Shown: positions 9,411-17,975, counted from the stretch's first letter. The stretch is 64,000 bases of DNA from Pedobacter foliorum (GCF_013266735.1 NZ_JABSNU010000018.1:24094-88093), one strand, 5' to 3'. Program-made: numbers and translations. Notes: generated by a model from the sequence alone, not told the origin.

Positions 9411-10058
9411 TTATGCCCAAACTTTTTGACCTGGTTTTAAATCCACGCAACCATCATAACGGCCAGGGATTTCAACGAAAGCCTTTGCTTTAGTTGCTCC
9501 AATCTCAGAAGTGAAATAACCTAGTAAGGTTAAATCTCTGATGATAGAGAAGAAACGTGGTTCTGTTTTCGGCTTTTCCTTCGGTAGGATTGATGCAAAA
9601 CCTTTTTGTTTTGCTGCATCTGCTTCTTTTTGCTTATCAAGAGTTTCTTGCTCTGCTTTGGTAGCGGCAATAGTCTCTTCTCTAAGTTTGCTCAGCAATT
9701 GTGTGCGTTGCTCAGGAGAAATCTCCAGGAAAGATTTTTTAAACTGGTCTTTAGATTGTTTTTCAAGATCATCTAAGCCTTTTACGAATGCATTTTGAGC
9801 ATCCTCAGGATAACAATCTTTTACCATTAATGCGATAAATGGGCCCACACCCGCCGCCTTTGCACCTGGCGAACTTGTGGTAGGAATAATGATGTCGGCA
9901 ACTTCGGTAATCAGCTTAAGCTGGTCATCGGCAAATAAGTTGCCTTTGGTTTTAGTAGATGGTGAGTTGCAACTATCAAGAAATACTCCTATCGTAGTTG
10001 CAGATAAAGCTCCTCCCATTAGGAAGGCCATATTCCTCACTGCTTCTCGTCTGTCCAT
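9411..10058 (-). CDS. Gluconate 2-dehydrogenase subunit 3 family protein (LacC-like small subunit)
   Basis: A 215-residue protein, first gene of the operon. It opens with MDRREAVRNMAFLMGGALSA, a twin-arginine signal, and has a cysteine at residue 30 that could be lipidated. The body is the helical gluconate-dehydrogenase-subunit-3 fold: LITEVADIIIPTTSSPGAKAAGV, then FIALMVKDCYP, and at the end IRDLTLLGYFTSEIGATKA and a PGRYDGCVDL motif. Such small subunits pair with GMC catalytic subunits and provide the export signal. A Lys/Gln/Glu-rich helix with possible coiled-coil character fills residues 125-165. The GMC gene follows after 18 nt. Confidence 0.92.
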   Translation of the reverse strand: MDRREAVRNMAFLMGGALSATTIGVFLDSCNSPSTKTKGNLFADDQLKLITEVADIIIPTTSSPGAKAAGVGPFIALMVKDCYPEDAQNAFVKGLDDLEKQSKDQFKKSFLEISPEQRTQLLSKLREETIAATKAEQETLDKQKEADAAKQKGFASILPKEKPKTEPRFFSIIRDLTLLGYFTSEIGATKAKAFVEIPGRYDGCVDLKPGQKVWA

Positions 10059-10276
10059 ATTTGGCGGTTTAGGTGTTTTGGTGTATTCTAAGTGTGTTTT
10101 GTTTTGTAATATTAAGAAAAAATAAATAGTTAGTGTTCTAAATACACAATTAAAGTAAATATATAATGTTTTTGTTACTTAATAAAGGCAGTTTTAAAAT
10201 TAACGAAAATCCATCTCTTTGAGTATCTGTATTTAGGGTTTTAGGCAAGTGAAAATGGTTATTGCAGTAAACATTT

Positions 10277-10307
10277 TTGAATAGGATTGTTCAATTATTT
10301 ACTTTTG
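10277..10307 (+). promoter_or_regulatory. Bacteroidota-type promoter of the threonine dehydrogenase gene
   Basis: A -7 element TACTTTTG at 10300-10307 is preceded by TTG at 10277-10279 with 20 nt between them, fitting the TTTG-n19-TAnnTTTG consensus. Transcription would begin about 10311-10314, which rules out translation starting at the upstream in-frame TTG at 10287 and supports the ATG at 10326. Confidence 0.65.
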
Positions 10308-10325
10308 TCAAAATCCAAGTCAGTC

Positions 10326-11270
10326 ATGGCAGAGAAAATAGTAGTATTAGGTTCTAACGGTCAGATAGGCACTGAGCTGGTAACGGCTCTACGCAAAGTG
10401 TATGGAGAGTCAAATGTAGTTGCCTGCGATATTCGCCGACCCGACTATGATATCAAAAACTCCGGGCCTTTTGAATTTGTAAATGTTCTGGAAAAAGATA
10501 CTTTGAAGTCTATTTTTCAGAGGTATAAACCTACGCAGGTTTATTTGCTGGCGGCATTATTGTCGGCCACAGGAGAGCAAAACCCTAAGCTTGCCTGGGA
10601 TCTAAATATGAATGGATTACTTAATATTTTAGATCTGGCAATTACCTATCAAACGGCAAAAGTTTACTGGCCAAGTTCTATCGCTGTGTTTGGGCCAAAT
10701 TCACCTAAAGACAATACACCTCAGTTTTGTGTAATGGATCCTAACACGGTTTACGGAATTAGTAAACTTGCAGGAGAGCGCTGGTGCGAATATTATCACC
10801 AAAAATATAATTTAGATGTGCGCAGTATTCGCTATCCCGGTTTAATAAGCTGGAAGGCTGCACCGGGTGGAGGAACTACAGATTATGCTATTCACATTTT
10901 TCATGATGCATTAAAAAAAGGTACTTACGCATCATTTTTAAATGCTGCAACAGAGTTGCCAATGATGTATATGGATGATGCAATCCGTGGAACAATAGAA
11001 TTGATGGATGCCGATGCTTCAAAAATTACGATTCGCTCCAGCTATAATTTTGCAGGAGTAAGTTTTACACCCGAGATTTTAGCGGCTGAGATCAGAAAAC
11101 ATATTCCAGAATTTACATTAACTTACGCCGAAAATGACCCTCGCCAAAATATAGCAGATAGCTGGCCTAGATCTATTGACGATAGTTATGCAGTGAAAGA
11201 ATGGGGATGGAAGCCAGAGTTTAATCTTGAAAGGCTTGCAATAGAAATGATTAATAATTTAAAAAAATAA
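10326..11270 (+). CDS. tdh: L-threonine 3-dehydrogenase, SDR type
   Basis: A 314-residue extended short-chain dehydrogenase that oxidises L-threonine to 2-amino-3-ketobutyrate with NAD. The Rossmann motif GSNGQIGTEL is near residue 9, the catalytic YGISKLAGERWCEYYH (Tyr-x3-Lys) is in the middle, and RYPGLISWKAAPGGGTTDYA is characteristic of the UDP-epimerase-like threonine dehydrogenases. The ATG at 10326 is chosen because a promoter lies over the longer TTG start at 10287. The partner enzyme, 2-amino-3-ketobutyrate CoA ligase, is encoded alone at 35156, so the two-step pathway is split across this window. Confidence 0.93.
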   Translation: MAEKIVVLGSNGQIGTELVTALRKVYGESNVVACDIRRPDYDIKNSGPFEFVNVLEKDTLKSIFQRYKPTQVYLLAALLSATGEQNPKLAWDLNMNGLLNILDLAITYQTAKVYWPSSIAVFGPNSPKDNTPQFCVMDPNTVYGISKLAGERWCEYYHQKYNLDVRSIRYPGLISWKAAPGGGTTDYAIHIFHDALKKGTYASFLNAATELPMMYMDDAIRGTIELMDADASKITIRSSYNFAGVSFTPEILAAEIRKHIPEFTLTYAENDPRQNIADSWPRSIDDSYAVKEWGWKPEFNLERLAIEMINNLKK

Positions 11271-11329
11271 ATATAAATTTAGTGCGCTTATTGATACCGT
11301 GTGTATATCTGGTGTCCCGCTTCCGTTAT

Positions 11330-11475
11330 TCTCACCCCTTGTTTCCGTCATCCTGAATTTATTTCAGGATCTCGCAAGAGAAAAGCGGATTTGTAGGTGC
11401 GGGGTCCTGAAATAAATTCAGGATGACGGATTTGATTTAGGATGGTGAGTTTGCTTCAAGATGACGGATTTGACT
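11330..11475. repeat. Palindromic intergenic repeat, copy 1 (CGTCATCCTGAA family)
   Basis: Two 25-nt arms, 11345-11369 and 11405-11429, are exact reverse complements of each other and share the core TCCTGAATTTATTTCAGGA. The 35-nt loop contains a CAAGAGAAA motif. Degenerate shorter copies of the right arm follow (TTTAGGATGGTGAG and TTCAAGATGACGGATTTGA), and a mirror CTCACCCCTTGTTTCCG precedes the left arm, so the element is compound. The same sequence recurs at 32259 and, as a half element, at 63090. It occupies most of the gap between the threonine dehydrogenase gene and yebC. Confidence 0.9.
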
Positions 11476-11548
11476 AGAACCTTAACCAGTGGTTTTGAAC
11501 TAGGATACGGTAAATAAAGAGCCTAAGAAATAAATAACAACAAAAAAA

Positions 11549-12277
11549 ATGGGAAGAGCATTTGAGTTCAGAAAAGAAAGAAAATTTAAACGTTGGGCCA
11601 AAATGGCCGTACAATTTACCAGGATAGGTAAAGATATCGTGATGGCGGTAAAAGATGCTGGGCCTCATCCCGAAACAAATTCACGCTTACGTACTGCAAT
11701 GCAAAATGCTAAAGCGGTAAATATGCCAAAAGACCGTGTAGAGGCTGCTATTAAAAGGGCTTCTGATAAAAGCATGGCCAATTATGAAGAGATTGTTTAT
11801 GAAGGTTATGCACCACATGGTGTAGCTGTACTGGTTGAGACGGCTACTGATAACACCAACAGAACAGTTGCGAATGTGCGTAGCTATTTCAATAAAACAA
11901 ATGGCACTTTAGGTAAAACAGGCTCACTGGATTTTGTGTTTAACAGAAAATCAATATTCAGATTTGTTCCTCCTGAGAACCTTGATTTGGAAGAACTGGA
12001 GTTTGAATTGATTGATGCCGGACTGGAAGAACTTTATGTGGAGGCTGATGAAGAGGGTAATGATATTGCGGTAGCACAAGGTCCTTTTGAAAACTTTGGA
12101 ACGCTGCAAAAAGCATTGGAAGAAAAAGGCCTCGAATTAAAAAGTGCTAAACTGGAACGTATCGCTTTATCTAGTCATGAAGTGACCGAAGAACAGGCTG
12201 CAGATGTACTGAAACTAATAGATAAACTGGAAGAGGACGATGACGTTCAAGCAGTTTATCACAATATGGCAGAATAA
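11549..12277 (+). CDS. yebC: YebC/PmpR family protein (TACO1 homologue)
   Basis: A 242-residue protein beginning MGRAFEFRKERKFKRWAKMA, the form of the YebC N terminus usual in Bacteroidota. The three-domain YebC fold is supported by MPKDRVEAAIKRAS, YEGYAPHGVAVLVE and GSLDFVFNRKSIF. The family was long annotated as DNA-binding regulators; more recent work on YebC and mitochondrial TACO1 points to relief of ribosome stalling at proline-rich stretches. The last codons and the stop lie in a perfect hairpin (12264-12289). No operon partner is visible; the next gene is convergent. Confidence 0.95.
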   Translation: MGRAFEFRKERKFKRWAKMAVQFTRIGKDIVMAVKDAGPHPETNSRLRTAMQNAKAVNMPKDRVEAAIKRASDKSMANYEEIVYEGYAPHGVAVLVETATDNTNRTVANVRSYFNKTNGTLGKTGSLDFVFNRKSIFRFVPPENLDLEELEFELIDAGLEELYVEADEEGNDIAVAQGPFENFGTLQKALEEKGLELKSAKLERIALSSHEVTEEQAADVLKLIDKLEEDDDVQAVYHNMAE

Positions 12278-12289
12278 ATTCTGCCATAT
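12264..12289. terminator. Inverted repeat enclosing the yebC stop codon
   Basis: Arms at 12264-12274 and 12279-12289 (ATATGGCAGAA / TTCTGCCATAT) pair perfectly over 11 bp with a TAAA loop, and the yebC TAA stop is in that loop. There is no T-run on either strand after the stem, so this is not a classical intrinsic terminator. It lies between two convergent genes and may define the mRNA 3' end. Confidence 0.5.
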
Positions 12290-12298
12290 AAAAACCCA

Positions 12299-13081
12299 TT
12301 ATTTCTGGTTAGATAATAACCATGGCAACAGTTCAGGCTCTGCAAAGGCAGAGTCCCAACTGTTGTGATTCGCTTCAGGATACAATGTTATTTTTGGAGT
12401 TTGTCCCAATACTTTTAATTGATCCGCAATTGAAGTAGATAGTACTACAGGTACTACATCATCTTTTTCTCCATGAAAAATCCATAGGGGAACTTTTTTA
12501 TACTTCTGAACATTGGCTATGTTGTCTCCTCCGCAAATAGAAAAAGCGGCGGCAAATGTTTTGCGTTTACGTCTTAACAATTCGTAAGTACCCATACCTC
12601 CCATAGATAGGCCACCTATGTAAACCTTTTTGTTGTCAACATAAGGTTTATCCAAAAAGTTATCTATCATGCCTAGCAGTGCATGCATGGCTTTCGTCGG
12701 TTTACCTCCGGTTTCAAAATTAAATTCTCGCTTGGAACCATCATTGCTTTCAAATTTAACGTTTGCCCAAAAGCTATCATTGCTACACTGAGGGAATACG
12801 ACTATAGCGGGGAACTTTTTACGAACACTTTCTTTTAAAAACAACTTACCACCATGAGTTAGCTGTTTCTCATTGTCGTTGCCTCTTTCTCCACTTCCAT
12901 GTAAAACGAACAGGATTGGGTATTTCTTATTTGCATCAAAATTCTCAGGAAACAGAACTCTATAGGAAATGCTATCCTTCCCTTTAATAAAACTCCCCGA
13001 TTCATACTTCTTGAAATCTTGCGCTTTACTATTCAAACCAAATAGCAAAACCATAAGCGTGGTTAATTTAATCCTGTTCAT
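12299..13081 (-). CDS. Secreted alpha/beta-hydrolase (esterase/phospholipase-like)
   Basis: A 260-residue protein with a signal peptide ending about residue 20 (LNSKAQ). The fold is an alpha/beta hydrolase related to polyhydroxybutyrate-depolymerase-type and feruloyl-type esterases: oxyanion region VLHGSGERGNDN at residues 60-70, nucleophile Ser159 in GLSMGGMGTYE, acid Asp207 or Asp208 in HGEKDDVVP, and His239 in PEANHNSWD. It lies downstream of the GH3 gene on the same strand, separated by the 29-bp inverted repeat, so it may or may not belong to the polysaccharide locus. An acetyl- or aryl-esterase acting on decorated glycans is a reasonable guess. Confidence 0.85.
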   Translation of the reverse strand: MNRIKLTTLMVLLFGLNSKAQDFKKYESGSFIKGKDSISYRVLFPENFDANKKYPILFVLHGSGERGNDNEKQLTHGGKLFLKESVRKKFPAIVVFPQCSNDSFWANVKFESNDGSKREFNFETGGKPTKAMHALLGMIDNFLDKPYVDNKKVYIGGLSMGGMGTYELLRRKRKTFAAAFSICGGDNIANVQKYKKVPLWIFHGEKDDVVPVVLSTSIADQLKVLGQTPKITLYPEANHNSWDSAFAEPELLPWLLSNQK

Positions 13082-13158
13082 GATACTAAACTATGAAATT
13101 TTATAGGTTTTGGAGAATGGGATTGTATTTGAAAAAGACTTATTTATGTATTTTTTAT

Positions 13159-13224
13159 GGGTATTATAGGAGTTTTGTAGGACTATTTGTCCTTTAATAG
13201 TCCTACAAAACTCCTATAATACCC
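13159..13224. repeat. Perfect 29-bp inverted repeat built from 11-nt CCTA units
   Basis: Arms 13159-13187 and 13196-13224 are exact reverse complements over 29 bp with an 8-nt loop. The right arm and its continuation read as 11-nt units TCCTACAAAAC, TCCTATAATAC, CCTATTCTTAC. There is no T-run on either side. It separates the GH3 gene from the esterase gene, both on the minus strand. See the related 11-nt array at 30825-30903. Confidence 0.9.
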
Positions 13225-13247
13225 TATTCTTACTCGATTGATAATAG

Positions 13248-15545
13248 TTATCTTAATCTAAACTGACTCGTTTTTACATCTCTTGAATTTGTGCCGATAA
13301 ACACTTTAAAATCTCCAGGTTCTGCTACAAATTTCAAATCAGAGTTAAAGAATTTCAAGTCATCTACAGTAATTTTGAAAGTAACTGTTTTGCTCTCCCC
13401 AGCTTTTAAGCTGATCTTTTCAAAATGCTTTAGTTCTTTAACCGGACGGGTAGAACTACCAACAAGATCTCTGATGTAAAACTGAACTACTTCTTTTCCT
13501 TCTCTAGTTCCTGTATTTTTTACCTCAACACTTGCGTTGATGGTTTCGCCAGCTTTAAAGCTGCTCTTATCTAGTTTTATATCACTATAATCAAAGGTGG
13601 TATAGCTCAGTCCATAACCAAAAGGATACAAAGGATCATTGCTCACATCGATGTAATTAGAGCGGAATTTAGAAAACCATTTGCCATCTTCTAACGGACG
13701 GCCAGTATTTTTATGACTATAGTACAAAGGTATTTGACCAACATTCTGAGGGAAAGTAGCAGTCAGTTTTCCTGAAGGATTGACATCACCAAATAATACA
13801 TCAGTAATGGCTTTTGCCGCTTCTGTACCACCAAACCAAACATTAAGTATTGCCGGAACATTTTGGTTCTCCCAGTTTAAAACTAATGGACGGCCAGTAA
13901 ATAGAACCAATACAACAGGTTTTCCTGTTTTAAGTAAAGCTTGTAGTAAACGTTTTTGAACCTGTGGAATTTCCAAATCGGTACGGCTAGAGCTTTCTCC
14001 ACTCATTTCTGAGCTTTCACCAAGAGCAGCAATAACAACATCAGCTTGTTTAGCTATATCAACAGCTTCTTTGATCACTTCTTCTTCCGGACGATTGTCT
14101 CTTGGAATATCACGACCAAACATAGTAGCTCTTTTTTGATACTCTTCGTCGGCTAATAAGTTAGAACCTAAACTGTGTAATATTTTAACGTCTGAACCCA
14201 AATTAGCTTTCATTCCATCTAAAAGAGACGAAGTATTGGCTAAATCACTATTTACACTCCAGGTACCAGGCATATTAGAACCTGTATTAGCCAAAGGCCC
14301 AATTAAAGCAACTGTACCCGTTTTTTTAAGGGGCAATGTTTGATTGTCGTTTTTTAACAATACGAATGATTGAGTTGCAGCTTCACGAGCAAATTGTAAA
14401 TTCTCTGGTTTAAGTATTTCTGTTTTTGCACGCTCCTCGTTGCAGTAACGGTAAGGATCTTCAAATAAACCCAGCTTATATTTAGCTTCTAACACAAGGC
14501 GACAAGCATTATCAATTTGTTGTGTTTTTACTTTTCCTTCCTGTACCGATTTTTTTAGGGTAGTTAAAAATCCTTCTCCAACCATATCCATATCAACACC
14601 TGCGTTTAATGATAAAGCAGATACAGCTTGCAAATCACCCAAGCCATGATCTATTAGTTCATTTACGGCAGTGTAGTCGGTAACTACGAAACCTTTAAAA
14701 CCCCATTGTTTACGCAATAAATCAGTCATTAACCACTTGTTAGCAGTGGCAGGCACACCATTTATATCATTAAACGAAGTCATCACACTTCCGGCACCAG
14801 CATCAATAGCAGCTTTGTAAGGAGGAAGGTATTCGTTATACATTCTGTCCAAACTCATGTCTGTAGTGTTGTAATCTCTTCCAGCTTCAGCTGCACCATA
14901 TAAAGCAAAGTGTTTTACACAAGCCATCATGGTGTTGTATTTAGAAAGATCATCTCCCTGATAACCTTTAATCATAGCCTTGGCAATTTGGCTGCCCAAA
15001 TAAGTATCCTCTCCTGATCCTTCAGAGATTCTTCCCCAACGAGGGTCTCTTGAAATATCAACCATTGGAGAGAAAGTCCAGTTTAAGCCATCAGCAGTGG
15101 CTTCAATAGCGGCTATACGGGCTGTTTTTTGTATCAACGACATATCCCAGGTACAAGACAATGCCAATGGAATGGGGAAGGTAGTTTTATATCCGTGGAT
15201 CACATCCTGCCCAAAAATGATAGGAATTTTAAGCCTGCTCTGATTTACAGCAATCTCTTGTGCCTTACGGATTTTTTGCGGTGTTGTAAAGCTAAACATA
15301 CCACCTACCTGGCCTTTCTTTATCTTACTTTCAACATCTGTACTTACTACCGATCCTGTGGTTGCTTCACCACCGGTTAGTAAATTAAGTTGACCTATCT
15401 TTTCATCTAAAGTCATTTTAGATAATAGATTACTGATAAAAGCATTCATCTTTTGATCAGGAGCGGAAACTTTGGTTTTCTGTTGTGCAAATGTTGTACT
15501 GGTACAGAAAAATATAGATAAGAATAGTAAGTGCGATATTTTCAT
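13248..15545 (-). CDS. bglX: Periplasmic glycoside hydrolase family 3 beta-glucosidase (BglX-like)
   Basis: A 765-residue GH3 enzyme with a signal peptide (residues 1-21). The N-terminal TIM barrel contains KHFALYG at 211 and the nucleophile Asp290 in FVVTDYTAV. The alpha/beta sandwich follows (VVIAALGESSEMSGESSSR), then a C-terminal fibronectin-III-like domain from about residue 660. It releases glucose from the non-reducing end of beta-gluco-oligosaccharides in the periplasm. It is encoded with GH144-like enzymes and a SusCD pair; GH3 enzymes in such loci are known to cleave sophoro-oligosaccharides. Four nt separate it from the SGNH gene, so it belongs to the same transcript. Confidence 0.93.
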   Translation of the reverse strand: MKISHLLFLSIFFCTSTTFAQQKTKVSAPDQKMNAFISNLLSKMTLDEKIGQLNLLTGGEATTGSVVSTDVESKIKKGQVGGMFSFTTPQKIRKAQEIAVNQSRLKIPIIFGQDVIHGYKTTFPIPLALSCTWDMSLIQKTARIAAIEATADGLNWTFSPMVDISRDPRWGRISEGSGEDTYLGSQIAKAMIKGYQGDDLSKYNTMMACVKHFALYGAAEAGRDYNTTDMSLDRMYNEYLPPYKAAIDAGAGSVMTSFNDINGVPATANKWLMTDLLRKQWGFKGFVVTDYTAVNELIDHGLGDLQAVSALSLNAGVDMDMVGEGFLTTLKKSVQEGKVKTQQIDNACRLVLEAKYKLGLFEDPYRYCNEERAKTEILKPENLQFAREAATQSFVLLKNDNQTLPLKKTGTVALIGPLANTGSNMPGTWSVNSDLANTSSLLDGMKANLGSDVKILHSLGSNLLADEEYQKRATMFGRDIPRDNRPEEEVIKEAVDIAKQADVVIAALGESSEMSGESSSRTDLEIPQVQKRLLQALLKTGKPVVLVLFTGRPLVLNWENQNVPAILNVWFGGTEAAKAITDVLFGDVNPSGKLTATFPQNVGQIPLYYSHKNTGRPLEDGKWFSKFRSNYIDVSNDPLYPFGYGLSYTTFDYSDIKLDKSSFKAGETINASVEVKNTGTREGKEVVQFYIRDLVGSSTRPVKELKHFEKISLKAGESKTVTFKITVDDLKFFNSDLKFVAEPGDFKVFIGTNSRDVKTSQFRLR

Positions 15546-15549
15546 AGTA

Positions 15550-16212
15550 TTATTTCTTTAAATAGGGTGTTATTTCCTTTATCCAGATGGCATACCCTTC
15601 TGGTTTCATGTGTAGCATGTCATCCACAAACAGTTCCGGCCTTGGAGCACCATTGCTATCCAGCATTTTTGAGTTTACATCTATAAAGCGGGCATTTTTT
15701 TGCTTGCCGATGTAATCTTTTATCCTGGTGTTTGCTTTATTTACATTGTCTGCAAACTTTGCCCTTGATGGACTTAGTTTCATAGAAATGTAGATGATGT
15801 TTGCCTTTGGAAGACCTTTGCGTAGGTTAGTATAAAAGGTGATAAACCTGTTATAAGTTTGCTCTGCGTTAGCTCCTTCGGCTATGTCATTTTCTCCACT
15901 ATAAATTACCACCTGCTTAGGTTTGTAAGCGAATACAAGTTCGTTGATGTACTCATTAGCCTGCTCAAGTGTTGAACCGCCAAAGCCACGGTTAATAGCA
16001 TGGTAATCTTTGAAAACGGTTTCCAGATCATCCCACCTTGTAAACGAAGAGCTGCCCACAAATACAACTTTGTTTTTAGCGGGCATTGATAGGCTATCCT
16101 GATGTTTAAATTTCTGGATATCATTCCAGAAAGGTCTATTCTGGGCAAATGAGTTAACAGACAGACTTACCAGTAATACAAAAAGCAGGCGGAAATAGAA
16201 GTGATGTTTCAT
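15550..16212 (-). CDS. Secreted SGNH/GDSL hydrolase
   Basis: A 220-residue protein with a signal peptide ending about residue 24 (SVNSFAQ). All SGNH blocks are visible: nucleophile serine in VGSSSFTRW (residues 52-60), Gly in NRGFGGST (74-81), Asn108 in SGENDIAEG, and the catalytic Asp198/His201 in DDMLHMKPEGY. Such enzymes deacylate carbohydrates or other esters. It lies between the GH43-like and GH3 genes, and a role in removing acyl decorations from the target glycan would fit; a platelet-activating-factor-acetylhydrolase-like label is equally possible. Confidence 0.88.
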   Translation of the reverse strand: MKHHFYFRLLFVLLVSLSVNSFAQNRPFWNDIQKFKHQDSLSMPAKNKVVFVGSSSFTRWDDLETVFKDYHAINRGFGGSTLEQANEYINELVFAYKPKQVVIYSGENDIAEGANAEQTYNRFITFYTNLRKGLPKANIIYISMKLSPSRAKFADNVNKANTRIKDYIGKQKNARFIDVNSKMLDSNGAPRPELFVDDMLHMKPEGYAIWIKEITPYLKK

Positions 16213-16223
16213 AATGTGTTTTT

Positions 16224-17975
16224 CTAATTAACTTTTGCAACCTCTGTTCTTGGAGCGACTCCGCTCTCATTAATTGCTTCAATGCTAAAATAGTAAGTTT
16301 TATTTTTGTCCATCCCTTTATACCAGTATTCATTGGTATTATGTATCATAATGCAATTGTAAAGCTTGTCGGGTTCAGTGCCTATGTAGATGTTGTAAGC
16401 ATAAGCATCTTCTACAGGAGCCCATTTTAACCAGGCACTGCGCTTATCTTTTTCAGTTCTTAGTACCACAAAGTCTTTGACGCTTTTTGGCGCCGACTGG
16501 TTTCCATTACCGAAAACCCTTAAACCGCTAATGGCGAATTTACCGGTAGGCATATGTATGTTTTCCAGTTTTACGTATCGTGCTTTAACGGGCTGTTCCA
16601 GCTCAACATAATCATGAGGAACATCAGTTTTGTTGGCGCTTTTGTCCTTTAAAATTTTCCATTTAACACCATCAGTAGAGTACCAAAGTTTGTATTGATG
16701 ATAAATGTCTAGTCGCTTACCAAGAAATTCAGCATCCTGATCTGCGTAGTTAATCTGTACTGCATTTACAGTCGACACGTTGCCAAGGTCTGTTTGAATC
16801 CATTCGCCTTTATCCGCTGTTTTTGCACTCCAATAAGTCTTAATGCTTTCATCAACAGCATTATTTGCATAGAATGATCCAAGTGTTGATGATACGGTTA
16901 CAGGCTTGTTGTAGTTTAATAACATCCATCCTGTAAAGCCACTTTTTAAATGATCCTGAGCTTCGGTAGGTAAATAATGAGGATAATCGCCGAAGGCAGC
17001 ATCCATATACATTACGTCGTCTTTATCAAATCCGGCTGGCCAGATACCCAAACGGCGTTCAAAGTTGTTTTTTACTGAGATGGCAATGGTAGAAACATGC
17101 CAGTAATTGTTCCACTTATCCTGATAAGTAGCACCATGACCTGCACCACGGGCAAAGCCACCAGGTTTCCATGAAAAAGGTGTCGACTGATGTTCAAATG
17201 GCCCCAATGGGGTAGGTCCAACTGCTACGCCATCTGCATAACCACTAAATTCTGTTCCCGGAGCACCATATTGAAGGTAATATTTGCTATTGTGTTTTGT
17301 TACCCATGCACCTTCCATAAAAGGATCTAAAAAGGTGTTGTCTAAATACTCGCCAAACCTCTGCCATCCAAAACGCTCTGGATTTAACAGAAGGAGCTCT
17401 TTACGAGTGCCAATTGGCGCAAATGTTTTACGGTTTAGTTCAATTCCATATAGAGGATAGCTGTTGCTACTACCATTGTACATGTATAGCTTGCCGTCGT
17501 CATCAACAAAATGAGCCGGGTCCCATCCACCAATTTCAAACTCGTGAACAGCTTCTTTCCATTCATTCTTTTTAGGATCTGTACTCATCCAGATTGGAAA
17601 GTTTTTAGAATAAGTAGATCCAAAAACAAGCATGGTGTCGCCTTGTACCCATACTGATGGGGCGCAAAGATCATCATAAACCTTATGTTCTGGCCTTAAG
17701 AAGTTTTTAGAAACAAACTTCCAGTTATTCATATCGCTGCTCCACCAATAACCCCATTGATTGGTAGAGAACAAATAATAATCCCCTTTGTAAGTAACAA
17801 TAACCGGATCGGCTGTGGCCCTGTGTTTTCCTTGGGTAGCAAAATTAGGAATAGGAGTATAGCCATAATCCAGGTTAATTGGATTACAATAAGTAAGTTG
17901 TTTTTTTTGAGCAAATGCCCCAATGCTTAGAAAAAGCATCAGGAACATCGCTGTATATTTTTGCTTCGCCATCAC
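16224..17975 (-). CDS. GH43-like five-bladed-propeller protein with discoidin (F5/8C) and Fn3-like domains
   Basis: A 583-residue secreted protein: signal peptide to about residue 22 (SIGAFAQ), then a GH43/GH62-type beta-propeller (about 25-330) starting with YCNPINLDYGY and HRATADPVIVTYKGDYYLF, where the Asp of ADPV is the usual catalytic base position. IGGWDPAHFVDDDGKLYMY is the second blade. An F5/8 type C carbohydrate-binding domain covers about 355-480 and a fibronectin-III-like module the last 95 residues. Its start abuts the stop of the upstream GH144-like gene with no gap. True GH43 activity is not certain; many such proteins are filed as family 43-like with unknown substrate. Confidence 0.85.
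   Translation of the reverse strand: MMAKQKYTAMFLMLFLSIGAFAQKKQLTYCNPINLDYGYTPIPNFATQGKHRATADPVIVTYKGDYYLFSTNQWGYWWSSDMNNWKFVSKNFLRPEHKVYDDLCAPSVWVQGDTMLVFGSTYSKNFPIWMSTDPKKNEWKEAVHEFEIGGWDPAHFVDDDGKLYMYNGSSNSYPLYGIELNRKTFAPIGTRKELLLLNPERFGWQRFGEYLDNTFLDPFMEGAWVTKHNSKYYLQYGAPGTEFSGYADGVAVGPTPLGPFEHQSTPFSWKPGGFARGAGHGATYQDKWNNYWHVSTIAISVKNNFERRLGIWPAGFDKDDVMYMDAAFGDYPHYLPTEAQDHLKSGFTGWMLLNYNKPVTVSSTLGSFYANNAVDESIKTYWSAKTADKGEWIQTDLGNVSTVNAVQINYADQDAEFLGKRLDIYHQYKLWYSTDGVKWKILKDKSANKTDVPHDYVELEQPVKARYVKLENIHMPTGKFAISGLRVFGNGNQSAPKSVKDFVVLRTEKDKRSAWLKWAPVEDAYAYNIYIGTEPDKLYNCIMIHNTNEYWYKGMDKNKTYYFSIEAINESGVAPRTEVAKVN

Noticed and set aside
10287..10325. Longer N terminus (TTG start) for threonine dehydrogenase
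   Set aside because: A consensus promoter with its -7 box at 10300-10307 lies inside it; translation from 10326 gives the normal family N terminus.
13159..13224. Intrinsic terminator for the GH3 transcript
   Set aside because: The stem is unusually long and perfect and no T-run follows on either strand; kept as a repeat element instead.
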